DNA of 64,000 nt from Arthrobacter beigongshangensis (GCF_016820585.1 NZ_JADHDX010000001.1:62001-126000), one strand, 5' to 3'; counted from the first letter of the stretch, positions 36,080 through 45,273 are shown. A program made the numbers and translations. The notes: generated by a model not told the origin, from the sequence alone.

Positions 36080-38439
36080 TGTTGTGCCTCCTTTTGCTGT
36101 GCGATAAGTTTCATAAAGCCGATTACTTCGGAAGCGATATTGCGACGCAATTTCTGGTAGTTCCGACCGAATAATTCGAGCCCTTCACGCTGGTAAATTC
36201 GCATTGGGTCCTCTTGTCCGTAAGAGCGTAACCCGATTCCTTCCTTGAGGCGTGTCATTACTTCTAGATGCTTGGTCCACATTACGTCGATATAAGAAAG
36301 CATTGCCTGTGGCAGCATCTGATTCACTTGCTCATCATCCTCGAATGAATCAATGAAAGTAAATAAATCATCAAGTGATGTTTTATATAAATTTAGAATA
36401 TCGGCTGTTTTTTCAAGTGTGGTTGGAAGTGAAACTGGCTCCAACAGTAAATCATTGATAGTTCTTTCAATCCGTTCGAAGTCCCAGTTGCTTGGAGTGT
36501 CCTCTTCCGCACAACTATCATAAATAACAAATTCTACAGTCTCAGCTAACATTGTTTTCAGCTGTTCGAGAATGCCATCGTGCTCAATCACTTTATCGCG
36601 AAGTGAGTAGACAACTTTACGTTGATCACTAATGACATCATCCAATTTCAAGTTATACTCGCGCATGGAGTAGTGGGCACCTTCGACAATACGCTGTGTC
36701 CGTTCTGTTAGTTCATCGACTTCAGGATTTGTGACGAGTCCATCTTCGTTTGCAGTTACTTTTTTCAGGAACTTTTCAAGGTCATCCTTGGCGAAGCGTT
36801 TGAACATATCATCTTCAAGAGACAAAAAGAAACGACTTTCACCGTGATCGCCTTGTCGCCCTGAGCGACCTCGAAGCTGGTTGTCGATACGACGGCTTTC
36901 ATGTTTTTCAGTACCAAGGACAAATAGTCCACCCAGTGCTTCAACACCTTCACCAAGTACAATGTCCGTACCACGTCCTGCCATATTTGTCGCAACAGTG
37001 ATTTGGCCGAGCTGTCCTGCTTGAGAGATTAGTTCAACTTCTTGTTCAACACTTTTAGCGTTTAGTAAGTTGAAGTTTAGTTTGTGCTGATTCAAGTATT
37101 TGGCAACCTTTTCCGATTGTAAAATAGATGTCGTACCCACCAGAACGGGTTGTCCTTTTTTATTGCGTTCAGCGACTTCTTGCGCCATCGCCTTATATTT
37201 TTGATCGATTGTTTTGTAGACCTTATCAGAAGAATCTACGCGTAAAGTAGGGCGGTTTGTCGGAATTTGAATAACGGTCATCCCATATACTTCGTTAAAT
37301 TCTTTTTCTTGCGTTTTAGCCGTACCTGTCATCCCGCAAAGCTGTGGATACATACGGAAATAGTTTTGGATTGTAATTTGTGCCTGCGCTTTGTTTTCCT
37401 CGGTAATCGGTAATCCTTCTTTGGCTTCAATTGCCTGATGAAGTCCGTCGGAAAGTGTGCGGCCTTCCATAATCCGTCCCGTGAACATATCAACAAGCTC
37501 AATTTTTTCATCACGTACAATATAATCTACATCGCGCTCAAAGATAACATAAGCGCGGACTGCTTGGATGACATAATGGTAAAGCGTTTGATGCTCTAAA
37601 TCGTACAAGTTATCTATTCCGAATGATTTTTCGACCTTTTCAATGCCAGTGTCTGTCAGTGAGGTAGCTTTCGTTTCATCATCAAAATCGAAATCTATCC
37701 CTTTTTTGAAACGTTTGGCTAGACGTGCGGCAATGAGATGGAGATCAGCATCTGCCTGCATTTTACCGGCTACAATCAGCGGTGTTTTTGCCTCGTCAAC
37801 GAGAATACTATCCACTTCATCAATAATTGCGAAATGGTATGGACGTTGAACATGTTCGGTCATTTGGTGTGCCATGTTATCCCGTAAATAGTCGAAACCA
37901 AATTCAGTTCCGACTCCATATGTAATATCGGCATGATAGGCCGCCTGCTTTTCATGGACTTGCATCATAGGGAGGTTAAGTCCTACTGTGAGACCAAGAA
38001 AACGATGGATTTGTCCAATTTGTTCATAATCCCTTTTGGCAAGGTAGTCGTTCACTGTAATGACGTGGACACCTTTACCTTCCAGTGCACGAACATAGGA
38101 GGGGAGGGAAGCAACAAGTGTTTTACCTTCACCAGTCGGCATCTCAGCAATATTTCCTTCTGTTAGTACGAGTCCGCCGATAAGTTGAACGTCAAAATGA
38201 CGCATTTCTAGCACTCGTTTAGACGCCTCGCGAACAACAGCAAATGCATCTGGAGTAATGGAGTGAATCGATTCGCCAGATTGGATACGCTCTTTAAATA
38301 TTTCTGTCATATTGGTAAGTTGTTTGTCCGACATCACTTCGTATGTGGGTTCTAATTTATTTATTTGTTGGACAATCTTCCTGTATTTACGGAGTTGTCT
38401 TTCGCTCGTTTGATTTGAACGTTTGAAAATCGATAACAT
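36076..38439 (-). CDS. secA2: Accessory Sec translocase ATPase SecA2
   Basis: About 787 residues from ATG 38439, chosen because AAGGAGCG lies 7 bases upstream. The DEAD-type motor is complete: Walker A MPTGEGKTLVA with Lys107, DYLAKRD, Walker B IIDEVDSILVDEA, GTTSILQSEKVAKYL and TNMAGRGTDIVLGEGV, then LRGRSGRQGD. The C-terminal zinc-binding tail of housekeeping SecA is absent, typical of SecA2. It exports a special set of surface proteins, here with SlaP encoded next to it by ATGA overlap. Canonical SecA must be elsewhere. Confidence 0.92.
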   Translation of the reverse strand: MLSIFKRSNQTSERQLRKYRKIVQQINKLEPTYEVMSDKQLTNMTEIFKERIQSGESIHSITPDAFAVVREASKRVLEMRHFDVQLIGGLVLTEGNIAEMPTGEGKTLVASLPSYVRALEGKGVHVITVNDYLAKRDYEQIGQIHRFLGLTVGLNLPMMQVHEKQAAYHADITYGVGTEFGFDYLRDNMAHQMTEHVQRPYHFAIIDEVDSILVDEAKTPLIVAGKMQADADLHLIAARLAKRFKKGIDFDFDDETKATSLTDTGIEKVEKSFGIDNLYDLEHQTLYHYVIQAVRAYVIFERDVDYIVRDEKIELVDMFTGRIMEGRTLSDGLHQAIEAKEGLPITEENKAQAQITIQNYFRMYPQLCGMTGTAKTQEKEFNEVYGMTVIQIPTNRPTLRVDSSDKVYKTIDQKYKAMAQEVAERNKKGQPVLVGTTSILQSEKVAKYLNQHKLNFNLLNAKSVEQEVELISQAGQLGQITVATNMAGRGTDIVLGEGVEALGGLFVLGTEKHESRRIDNQLRGRSGRQGDHGESRFFLSLEDDMFKRFAKDDLEKFLKKVTANEDGLVTNPEVDELTERTQRIVEGAHYSMREYNLKLDDVISDQRKVVYSLRDKVIEHDGILEQLKTMLAETVEFVIYDSCAEEDTPSNWDFERIERTINDLLLEPVSLPTTLEKTADILNLYKTSLDDLFTFIDSFEDDEQVNQMLPQAMLSYIDVMWTKHLEVMTRLKEGIGLRSYGQEDPMRIYQREGLELFGRNYQKLRRNIASEVIGFMKLIAQQKEAQQ

Positions 38440-38645
38440 GAATGAACGCTCCTTTTTTCTTATCCTTGAAAGGACCTGACCCCATTTTATCAAAAAGTAT
38501 GGTAAATGACTACCTTAAGCTAATATCTACATATATAAGGAAGGAATTTGACGGGATAGGGTGTGGAGGAAAGGGGAAAAGTAATAGAGAAGAGAAGCTG
38601 AAGGCTGAATTAATTGTCTAGTAGTATGCTTTTCTAACTAAAACA

Positions 38646-38654
38646 TGCTATAAT
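38646..38654 (+). promoter_or_regulatory. Extended -10 promoter of tagO
   Basis: TGCTATAAT, an extended -10 with TATAAT at 38649-38654, lies 45 bases before the tagO start. Confidence 0.6.
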
Positions 38655-38698
38655 ACTGTTGATTTGATAAATTATCGATTTACTTAGGGAGGAAGGAC

Positions 38699-39742
38699 AT
38701 GTTATTCCTTGCGATGGCTGCTGCTCTTGTAGCCTCTGTATTACTTACTCCGCTTGTTATAAAATTAGCATTCCGAATCGGAGCGGTCGATCATCCAAAC
38801 TACCGGAAAGTACATGCATCTGCCATGCCGCGTATTGGTGGTCTTGCAATATTTGGTGCATTCCTAATTGGTTACTTCATATTGAGGCCGGTAGATGAAC
38901 ACGCTACTGCCATTCTCATTGGCGCTCTCATTATTATTGTCACTGGATTTTTGGATGATATGTTTGAAATTACTGCTAAAATAAAACTTGCCGGTCAACT
39001 AACAGCGGCGATTGTTGTCGTTACTTGGGGCGGTCTACAAATTGATTTCATTAACTTGCCGTTTATCGGCCAGTTCGACTTTGGTTATTTCAGTATCCCA
39101 ATTACAATTATTTGGATTATCGGCATTACGAATGCCATCAATCTAATTGATGGATTGGATGGACTTGCAGCGGGTGTTTCCACGATTGCGCTTATTACAA
39201 TGACAGTCATGGCAGTCATTATGGGAGACGTTTTCGTTATCGCAACAGCAGCAATTCTTGCAGCAAGTTCACTTGGATTTTTGTTTTATAATTTTCATCC
39301 AGCGAAAATTTTTATGGGTGATACGGGATCACTGTTCCTTGGATTTATGATTTCAGTCTTAGCTTTATTAGGATTTAAAAATATCACCGTTGTTTCCCTT
39401 ATTATCCCAATTATTTTGCTCGGTGTTCCAATTTCTGATACATTTTTTGCGATTGTCCGTCGTATACGTACAAAGCAGCCCATTATGGCTCCAGATAAAT
39501 CGCATTTACACCATTGTCTGCTACGCGTAGGATTTTCTCATAGACAAACAGTTCTCGTCATTTATGGACTGGCCGTTCTATTTGGAGTTGCGGCAATCCT
39601 CTTTTCACAGGCGACAGTATGGGGCGCAATCTTACTCATCATCGTGATGCTCATTGCCATTGAGCTATTTGTTGAAGTGATTGGACTTGCGGGTACAAAT
39701 TATCGACCGTTATTAAACCTCGTACGCATGATTGGCAGATAA
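38699..39742 (+). CDS. tagO: Undecaprenyl-phosphate GlcNAc-1-phosphate transferase
   Basis: A 347-residue MraY/WecA-family membrane enzyme with about ten helices. Catalytic and UDP-sugar motifs are visible: HPNYRKVHASAMPRIGG, FLDDMFEI with the double Asp, NAINLIDGLDGLAAGVS, and HPAKIFMGDTGSLFLGF. It transfers GlcNAc-1-phosphate from UDP-GlcNAc to undecaprenyl phosphate, starting wall teichoic acid or another wall polymer. ATG 38699 follows GGGAGGAAGG. It is followed by a structured repeat and a strong terminator and is convergent with a TagU-like LCP gene, which attaches such polymers to peptidoglycan. Confidence 0.93.
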   Translation: MLFLAMAAALVASVLLTPLVIKLAFRIGAVDHPNYRKVHASAMPRIGGLAIFGAFLIGYFILRPVDEHATAILIGALIIIVTGFLDDMFEITAKIKLAGQLTAAIVVVTWGGLQIDFINLPFIGQFDFGYFSIPITIIWIIGITNAINLIDGLDGLAAGVSTIALITMTVMAVIMGDVFVIATAAILAASSLGFLFYNFHPAKIFMGDTGSLFLGFMISVLALLGFKNITVVSLIIPIILLGVPISDTFFAIVRRIRTKQPIMAPDKSHLHHCLLRVGFSHRQTVLVIYGLAVLFGVAAILFSQATVWGAILLIIVMLIAIELFVEVIGLAGTNYRPLLNLVRMIGR

Positions 39743-39746
39743 AAAT

Positions 39747-39854
39747 CAATTACGCCTTGGCGTAATTGCGTCCAACTTTTGAATTGCGTTTACGCAATTG
39801 ACTCCCCTCAAAAGTTGTGACATCCGCCAGGAGGCTTAACTTGAGAATCAAGTT
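39747..39854 (+). repeat. Three-hairpin element, copy 1
   Basis: Hairpin 1 is CAATTACGCC-TT-GGCGTAATTG (39747-39768). The linker CGTCC follows. Hairpin 2 (39773-39817) pairs CAACTTTTGA with TCAAAAGTTG and includes an inner AATTGCGT-TT-ACGCAATT. The linker GTGACATCCGCC-AGGAGGCTT (39817-39837) follows. Hairpin 3 is AACTTGA-GAA-TCAAGTT (39838-39854). The linkers are the same in copy 2 at 43.9 kb but the stems differ. Confidence 0.8.
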
Positions 39855-39855
39855 A

Positions 39856-39905
39856 AAATCCGGCCACTACCTAAGTTAACTTAGGTAGTATGGTCGGATT
39901 TTTTA
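39856..39905 (+). terminator. Terminator after tagO
   Basis: AAATCCG and ACTACCTAAG pair with CTTAGGTAGT and CGGATTT in one long stem, followed by six T. Confidence 0.9.
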
Positions 39906-39976
39906 TCTTCATTCAGCAAATATGTTTGTTCTGAAAACAATTTTTTTGATCGGCAGATTTCAAAAATCCATAAAAA

Positions 39977-40004
39977 AAATGCTAGGCAATGTAGCCTAGC
40001 ATTT
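39977..40004 (-). terminator. Terminator of the TagU-like gene
   Basis: AAAATGCTAGGC (39977-39988) pairs with GCCTAGCATTTT (39993-40004). The preceding A-run on + forms the T-tail for the minus-strand gene. Confidence 0.88.
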
Positions 40005-40009
40005 TCATA

Positions 40010-41065
40010 TTAGTCGTTATAAGAGTCTTCGGAAGCTTTATCCGCCGATTCGGTCAAGTTGGATCGATTGACAGTGAGGCTGGAAGAATTAGGAGTGAGC
40101 TCCAAATGCGTTTGTAGCTGCTGTTTCACTTCGTCTAAATAGGTTTCATCGAGCTTCCAATAATAAGTACCTGTCGACATATCGTCAAAGCCTTTCAAGC
40201 TAATCGTGTCAACTTGCGGCATACCACCTTTGGCATATTCCAAAAATGATTTCATTTCGTCGAATGTCATATCTGTCTTCATATTATCACCGACTGCTTC
40301 AATCACATCGCCATACTTCGTAATCGACTTGACGGATACAGCCTGTTTCATAATCGCCTGTAAAATCATTTGCTGACGTTTACCACGTTCGACATCCGAA
40401 TCGAGTTTGCGCGTTCGGGCTAATGCTAAAGCGTGCTTACCGTCTAGATGCTGCAAGCCTTTTTTAAGGTAGATTGTATTCTTATCATTTTCGTCCTTTT
40501 CAGTTCGGTTGTAAGGGACTTCAGCCTCAATGCCGCCGAGTGCATCGACAACATCAATAAAAGCGTTAAAATTCATTTTTACATAATAATCGACTGGAAC
40601 ATCAAATAATTCTTCAATCGTGTCAATCGTTGCGCTCGTTCCACCAAATGCATGTGCATGTGTAATTTTATCGCGGTACCCTACTTTAGGGATGTGGACA
40701 TAAGAATCACGCGGGATGCTTATGAGTTTTACCGATTTATCTTCTTTGTTTAATGTAGCGAAAAGTAACGCATCGGACCGACTATTGCTATCGCCTTGTT
40801 TTCGCTGTTCACTATCATCCACCCCGATAAATAAGATAGATACATTATCTTGGGCTGGTTCGACATTTTCTTCACGGATAACAGATTTTGGTCTGTCAGG
40901 AACGGGCTCGAATGCTTGATCAGCCGCGTATAAAGCTTTTTTTTGTAGTGAGGCGCCATAAGCTACGACAACTACGAAAAGTGAAAATGTCAGTATAACT
41001 AGGACTTTAATGACTAGATATTTATTCGACGATTTTCTCTGTTTTTTATAGTCTTTTCTTTTCAT
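40010..41065 (-). CDS. tagU: LytR-CpsA-Psr family polymer ligase, TagU-like
   Basis: About 351 residues from ATG 41065 behind GGAGG. A short basic N-terminus and one membrane helix (about 18-40) anchor an extracellular LCP domain. The motifs are ILFIGVDDSEQR, NSRSDALLFATLN, SIPRDSYVHIPKVGYRDKI and RTRKLDSDVERGKRQQMIL. LCP enzymes move polyprenyl-linked anionic polymers such as wall teichoic acid to peptidoglycan outside the cell. Position beside tagO and degS matches the Bacillus tagU (lytR) region. Symbol is by synteny and could be any LCP paralogue. Confidence 0.85.
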   Translation of the reverse strand: MKRKDYKKQRKSSNKYLVIKVLVILTFSLFVVVVAYGASLQKKALYAADQAFEPVPDRPKSVIREENVEPAQDNVSILFIGVDDSEQRKQGDSNSRSDALLFATLNKEDKSVKLISIPRDSYVHIPKVGYRDKITHAHAFGGTSATIDTIEELFDVPVDYYVKMNFNAFIDVVDALGGIEAEVPYNRTEKDENDKNTIYLKKGLQHLDGKHALALARTRKLDSDVERGKRQQMILQAIMKQAVSVKSITKYGDVIEAVGDNMKTDMTFDEMKSFLEYAKGGMPQVDTISLKGFDDMSTGTYYWKLDETYLDEVKQQLQTHLELTPNSSSLTVNRSNLTESADKASEDSYND

Positions 41066-41242
41066 TTCAATGTTCCTCCGGAATTGGCTATGCAATCACT
41101 TATTATCATAGCTAATCATATAGGTTACAGCTCGTTGTCATTCGTTGGAAAATATGACAAAGCCACGGGATGCGAAGTATGAGTAGACAAAAAACTACAA
41201 CCTTTTCCATTATACTATCATCCTCGTAAAACGTATACTATT

Positions 41243-41875
41243 TCAAATATCGAATTCGAGAAATTCGCTAGAAGATGACGAAATAGTAGCCTGTCCGTTT
41301 GTTAACTCAGTCATCCAAGTTGTGAATTGCTCAATTTCCATATGAGGGACATACATAAAAAGATCGACACCATCTGCATAGCTAATTTCTTTTAGTGGGT
41401 AGGGAGATTGTCTAACCTCGTTCTCGACCTTACCGAGCCATGTATAGTCAATTGTTACTTTCATGAGCTCGTGTAATTTTCGCAAGACTGTGCCTGTAGA
41501 GGTAATCCCTTCTGTCGTTGCACGACCGTATGCACGAATGAGCCCACCGCCGCCTAGCTTGATACCTCCGAAATAGCGTGTCACGACGACAACCGTATCC
41601 TTCAAGCCTTGTTTTTTTAATACTTCCAGCATGGGGACACCTGCTGTGCCAGACGGCTCGCCGTCGTCATTCGCCTTTTGGATATTATCATGCTCGCCAA
41701 TCATATAGGCCGAACAATTATGGCTTGCTGTATGATGCATCTTTTTGATGTCTTGAATGAAGTCAATGGCTTCCTGCTCAGTTTCTACCCGCTTCACATA
41801 GGTGAGGAATTTGGACTTTTGGATGACCAATTCGCTCTCCCCGTATTCTTTTACTGTGTAATAATCTGCTCGCAT
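41243..41875 (-). CDS. yvyE: YigZ/IMPACT-family protein YvyE
   Basis: About 210 residues from ATG 41875, selected because GGAGGTG is 7-8 bases upstream; the longer frame adds six residues. The N-terminal IMPACT domain (about 20-125) shows KSKFLTYVKRVETEQEAIDFI, HTASHNCSAYMIG, the conserved SDDGEPSGTAG-type block as ANDDGEPSGTAGVPMLEVL, and VTRYFGGIKLGGGGLIRAYG. A small C-terminal domain follows. Members may contact ribosomes or regulate protein stability; the role is uncertain. It is divergent from degS, the same arrangement as in Bacillus. Confidence 0.88.
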   Translation of the reverse strand: MRADYYTVKEYGESELVIQKSKFLTYVKRVETEQEAIDFIQDIKKMHHTASHNCSAYMIGEHDNIQKANDDGEPSGTAGVPMLEVLKKQGLKDTVVVVTRYFGGIKLGGGGLIRAYGRATTEGITSTGTVLRKLHELMKVTIDYTWLGKVENEVRQSPYPLKEISYADGVDLFMYVPHMEIEQFTTWMTELTNGQATISSSSSEFLEFDI

Positions 41876-42019
41876 TTGCGACACCTCCATCACTTGTAAT
41901 ACAATTATAATATTTAATAGCTATTATGATGATATACTAAATGAAGTGTGTAAGGTATTCATTGTACTTACAACACTTCACATGGTATTGTATGACTTTC
42001 CAGGCGGGAGGAAATGTAA

Positions 42020-43177
42020 GTGAAGGAAAATACAGTCGATATCCAAACGCTTGAAACAATCTTCAACAGTATGGTCCGGGTAATGGATCAATCGAAGAAT
42101 GATATTTTCATTATAAGTGAACAGAGTCGTAAAAACTTTGAAGACATGCAAAAAGAGTTAGCTGAAGTCAAGGTTGATATTTCCCGGGTAATAACTGAAG
42201 GCGATTATTTGGAAAGTATGACCCGCCATTCTCGTTTAAGACTTGCCGACGTTTCAAAAAATTTCACTAATTATTCAGAGGCACAAGTTAGAGAAGCGTA
42301 TGAGGTAGCGAATGATTTATTGGTCAAGTTGTCCATTAACCAAATGGAAGAGAAACAGTTGCGCATTCGTAGGGATGAGTTGGACAGGCGCTTGAACGCA
42401 CTTCTGGAGACGATTGAACGGGCTAATCACCTTGTCGGTCAAGTGACAACAGTCATTAATTACTTGAATATGGATTTGAAGGATGTTGGAGAGGCGCTGG
42501 AAACAGCTAGACACAAACAGGAATTTGGCATTCGTATTATTCAGGCTCAAGAAGATGAACGTAAAAGGATTTCACGTGATATTCATGATGGTCCTGCGCA
42601 AATGTTGGCTAATGTAATGATCCGTTCAGGCTTGATTGAAAAAACATTTGTCGAAAAAGGACCAGAGTTGGCCTTGCTTGAACTGACAGACTTGAAAGAG
42701 ATGGTAAGGGGGGCACTTTATGAGGTCCGTCGTATCATTTATGATCTTCGTCCGATGGCCCTTGACGATCTTGGGTTGATTCCGACGCTGAGAAAGTACT
42801 TATCGACAGTTGAGGAATATGAGAGTGGCGTTGAAATTCACTTTCAAAATACGGGTCGAGAGCTACGTTTTAAGACCGATTTTGAAGTGTCGATTTTCCG
42901 ACTTGTACAAGAATCCGTGTCAAATGCATTAAAACATGGAAAGTCGAAGGATATTTGGGTGAAAATCGAATGGCTTCGCGATATAATGAATATTATCATC
43001 AAGGATAGTGGACAAGGGTTCGACCAAAATGAAGTGAAAGATAAGTCGTTTGGCTTGATTGGAATGCGAGAACGGATAGAATTACTAAAAGGTGAGATGT
43101 CAATTACTTCAACAATTGGAAATGGGACAATTATCTATTTCCGGATTCCACTGCGAGAAGAAATAATCGCTGATTAG
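42020..43177 (+). CDS. degS: Sensor histidine kinase DegS
   Basis: A 385-residue soluble kinase with no membrane helix. The N-terminal sensor (about 1-165) is largely coiled coil. The HisKA_3 site is in [20 protein letters not shown] with phospho-His189, followed by a GHKL ATPase domain (about 285-380: [36 protein letters not shown]). It phosphorylates DegU to control exoenzymes, competence and motility. GTG 42020 follows GGGAGG at 8 bases. It is cotranscribed with degU 22 bases on. All catalytic residues are visible. Confidence 0.94.
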   Translation: MKENTVDIQTLETIFNSMVRVMDQSKNDIFIISEQSRKNFEDMQKELAEVKVDISRVITEGDYLESMTRHSRLRLADVSKNFTNYSEAQVREAYEVANDLLVKLSINQMEEKQLRIRRDELDRRLNALLETIERANHLVGQVTTVINYLNMDLKDVGEALETARHKQEFGIRIIQAQEDERKRISRDIHDGPAQMLANVMIRSGLIEKTFVEKGPELALLELTDLKEMVRGALYEVRRIIYDLRPMALDDLGLIPTLRKYLSTVEEYESGVEIHFQNTGRELRFKTDFEVSIFRLVQESVSNALKHGKSKDIWVKIEWLRDIMNIIIKDSGQGFDQNEVKDKSFGLIGMRERIELLKGEMSITSTIGNGTIIYFRIPLREEIIAD

Positions 43178-43199
43178 ACATAAATGGGAGGAAATGAAT

Positions 43200-43874
43200 A
43201 TGACAAAAATTTTAATTGTAGATGACCACCAGTTATTCCGTGAAGGGGTAAAACGAATTCTTGATTTTGAAAATTCTTTTGAAGTCGTTGCAGAAGGCGA
43301 TGACGGAAGCGAAGTAAAAGGGCTTTATGAGCAATTCAAGCCTGATGTCGTTCTGATGGATATTAACATGCCACGCATGAACGGTGTCGAAGCGACAGAA
43401 GAATTGATTAAAGATTTCCCAGATGCCAAAGTAATTATGCTGTCGATTCATGATGATGAGTCTTACGTGTCTCACGCACTAAAAACAGGGGCACTTGGAT
43501 ATATGCTTAAAGAGATGGATGCGGATGCAATTGTCCAAGCGATTAAAGTAGTCGCAGCAGGTGGCTCGTACCTTCACCCGAAAGTGACACATAATCTTGT
43601 AAGCGAATTTCGCCGTTTGAGCGAACGTGAACATAAAGGGTCATTCCAACAAAATGATATTCGTCGTCCTTTCCACTTGCTAACAAAACGTGAGTGTGAA
43701 GTGCTGCAGCTGCTGACAGATGGACAGAGTAACCGGACAATCGGGGAGACATTGTTCATTTCTGAAAAAACGGTTAAAAACCATGTGTCAAGTATCTTAC
43801 AAAAGATGGCTGTCAATGACAGAACACAAGCAGTTGTCACAGCGATTAAAAATGGCTGGGTTGAAGTGAAGTAA
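43200..43874 (+). CDS. degU: Response regulator DegU
   Basis: A 224-residue NarL-type response regulator. The receiver (about 1-120) has DD at 8-9, phospho-Asp54 in [13 protein letters not shown], Thr/Ser and Lys positions in LSIHDDESY and YMLKEMD. The LuxR-type helix-turn-helix spans about 155-220 ([40 protein letters not shown]). Start ATG 43200 is preferred over 43194 since GGGAGGAA ends 7 bases before it. With DegS it governs exoenzymes, competence (comK lies 2 kb on) and motility. A three-hairpin repeat and terminator follow. Confidence 0.94.
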   Translation: MTKILIVDDHQLFREGVKRILDFENSFEVVAEGDDGSEVKGLYEQFKPDVVLMDINMPRMNGVEATEELIKDFPDAKVIMLSIHDDESYVSHALKTGALGYMLKEMDADAIVQAIKVVAAGGSYLHPKVTHNLVSEFRRLSEREHKGSFQQNDIRRPFHLLTKRECEVLQLLTDGQSNRTIGETLFISEKTVKNHVSSILQKMAVNDRTQAVVTAIKNGWVEVK

Positions 43875-43890
43875 TTCAAATAATTTAAAT

Positions 43891-44019
43891 CAATCAGGCC
43901 TCGGCGTGATTGCGTCCGGATTTTTTTCGAGCTTGCTCGAAAAGGTACCTTGAAAAATCCGTGACATCCGCCGGAGGCTTCAGCTGAATTTAGCCGGGGC
44001 CTCCGGCTAAATTCAGCTG
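43891..44019 (+). repeat. Three-hairpin element, copy 2
   Basis: Hairpin 1 is CAATCAGGCC-TC-GGCGTGATTG (43891-43912, one mismatch). The linker CGTCC follows. Hairpin 2 pairs GGATTTTT with AAAAATCC (43918-43960) and holds an inner TTCGAGC-TT-GCTCGAA. The linker GTGACATCCGCC-GGAGGCTT (43961-43980) is the same as copy 1 but for one A. Hairpin 3 pairs CAGCTGAATTTAGCCGG with CCGGCTAAATTCAGCTG (43981-44019). It runs into a terminator. Confidence 0.82.
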
Positions 44020-44052
44020 AAAGGGCCCTCCATCTTGGAGGAGCCCTTTCGT
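44019..44052 (+). terminator. Terminator after degU
   Basis: GAAAGGGC and CCTCCA pair with TGGAGG and GCCCTTTC around TCT; a short T-containing tail follows. It shares one base pair with hairpin 3 of the repeat. Confidence 0.75.
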
Positions 44053-44078
44053 TCTGTATTTTTCTAAGGAGGAAGAAA

Positions 44079-44651
44079 ATGAAGAAAATAGTTCTTTTTG
44101 CGGTGATGTCAATGCTGTTGATACTAGGAGCGTGTAATAAGGATGAAGGAGCATCTCCTTCTAACACAGGATCAGTCGATGATGGTGAAGCGACAGCGGG
44201 GTATGGGGCAATCGATCATGGTGTAGACGATAAGCAGGTGGGCTTTAATATGTCAGGTGGCGAAATAGAAGAGGCGGCTGACATACCGGCAGAAGAGAAG
44301 AAGCAGCTTCTGGCTGCATTCGAGACGTATATCACAACGTTGAATGAGCAGGAGATAGATGCGCATTTAGCTATACTGTCGAAGGATGCTTATGATCTAG
44401 AGGAAGAACGTGTTTTTATGGAAGAACAATTTAGTGAGTACAGTTTGAATTACGAAGTATCCAATGTCACAATCGTAAAGTATTCGGCTGAGGAAGCTCA
44501 GGTATTTTCAAATATGAAGATGTCCTATAAGCAACTATCTACGGGTCTTGAAACGAAGCCGAGTGGTCGACAAGTGACTGTGTTCGCAAAAGAAGATGGA
44601 GAGTGGAAAATAACGTCTGTCCACCATATCCCCGATGGACCTAAAGAATAA
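44079..44651 (+). CDS. Lipoprotein with C-terminal NTF2-like fold
   Basis: A 190-residue lipoprotein. The signal MKKIVLFAVMSMLLILGAC ends in a lipobox with Cys19. A flexible acidic stretch (about 20-70) precedes a domain (about 75-188: LAAFETYITTLNEQEIDAHLAIL, then DGEWKITSVHHIP) that looks like a SnoaL/NTF2 cone, a common small-molecule-binding scaffold. ATG 44079 lies behind AAGGAGG. No enzyme motif is visible and the function is unknown. Single gene, own terminator; its link to degSU is only positional. Confidence 0.75.
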   Translation: MKKIVLFAVMSMLLILGACNKDEGASPSNTGSVDDGEATAGYGAIDHGVDDKQVGFNMSGGEIEEAADIPAEEKKQLLAAFETYITTLNEQEIDAHLAILSKDAYDLEEERVFMEEQFSEYSLNYEVSNVTIVKYSAEEAQVFSNMKMSYKQLSTGLETKPSGRQVTVFAKEDGEWKITSVHHIPDGPKE

Positions 44652-44659
44652 TTTAATGT

Positions 44660-44694
44660 GAGACTTCTAGCTAAGATGGCTGGAAGTCTTTTTT
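44660..44694 (+). terminator. Terminator after the lipoprotein
   Basis: AGACTTCTAGC pairs with GCTGGAAGTCT around TAAGATG, with T6 following. Confidence 0.85.
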
Positions 44695-44766
44695 GATGGT
44701 TGTTACTAGATGTCTGCGGGTTAACCATTTATTTTTACTTGACTATTTCCGGTTTGCTTTCGGCGA

Positions 44767-44862
44767 AATTATTCATGACACAATTACCGAGGAGTGAGTG
44801 TATTTAGAAATGACGAAGTCATTTCTAAATACACTCTTTTGGTAATCTTATTATGAATAATT
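44767..44862. repeat. Long nested palindrome
   Basis: The central arms AGTGTATTTAGAAATGAC and GTCATTTCTAAATACACT are a perfect 18-bp inverted repeat around GAA. ATTACC and GGTAAT flank it, and AATTATTCAT (44767-44776) pairs with ATGAATAATT (44853-44862) outermost. The 96-bp unit can form a long hairpin. It is in the 680-base gap between the lipoprotein gene and 45334, with no gene inside. Confidence 0.75.
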
Positions 44863-44945
44863 GCTTGTCGCATACCTACAATGTTCAAGTGAAAAATGCA
44901 GTTGCTTGGAAAGAAAAGAATAGATGACCTCCTTCAAAGAGTGTA

Positions 44946-45084
44946 AGTGCCCGAAGATGCAATTTCGGGCACTTTTACACGTTGTACAAAGTGCCCTACT
45001 TTATAGAAAGTGACATTACCTAAAATAAAAATGGAAAAGACCATGGTGAAAACTTAGACCGCCAAAATTGTATCTTTGGCGGTC
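44946..45084 (-). repeat. Paired-hairpin element, copy B (inverse orientation)
   Basis: The left hairpin has stem AGTGCCCGAA (44946-44955) with TTCGGGCACT (44964-44973) and loop GATGCAAT. The right hairpin has stem GACCGCCAAA (45057-45066) with TTTGGCGGTC (45075-45084) and loop ATTGTATC. Reversed, it matches copy A at 31.0 kb, including parts of the interior (CCAT...TTATTTTA...TCACTTTCT). The stem changes are compensatory. Confidence 0.8.
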
Positions 45085-45273
45085 CTCTCCAGTTAAAAAG
45101 CCCTCCATTCCCTATACATATAAATAACACAGTTATTGTATAGATGTCCTTCAATCCAAAGCGAGTTAAAAGCGATTGAACATGGGGCGTCTAGTGTTTA
45201 ATTAAGTATGTTTGTTTAATCTGTAGGCAGGTGTGCTGTTAATATTTCATTTCTATAATTTGGAGGTTGATAA

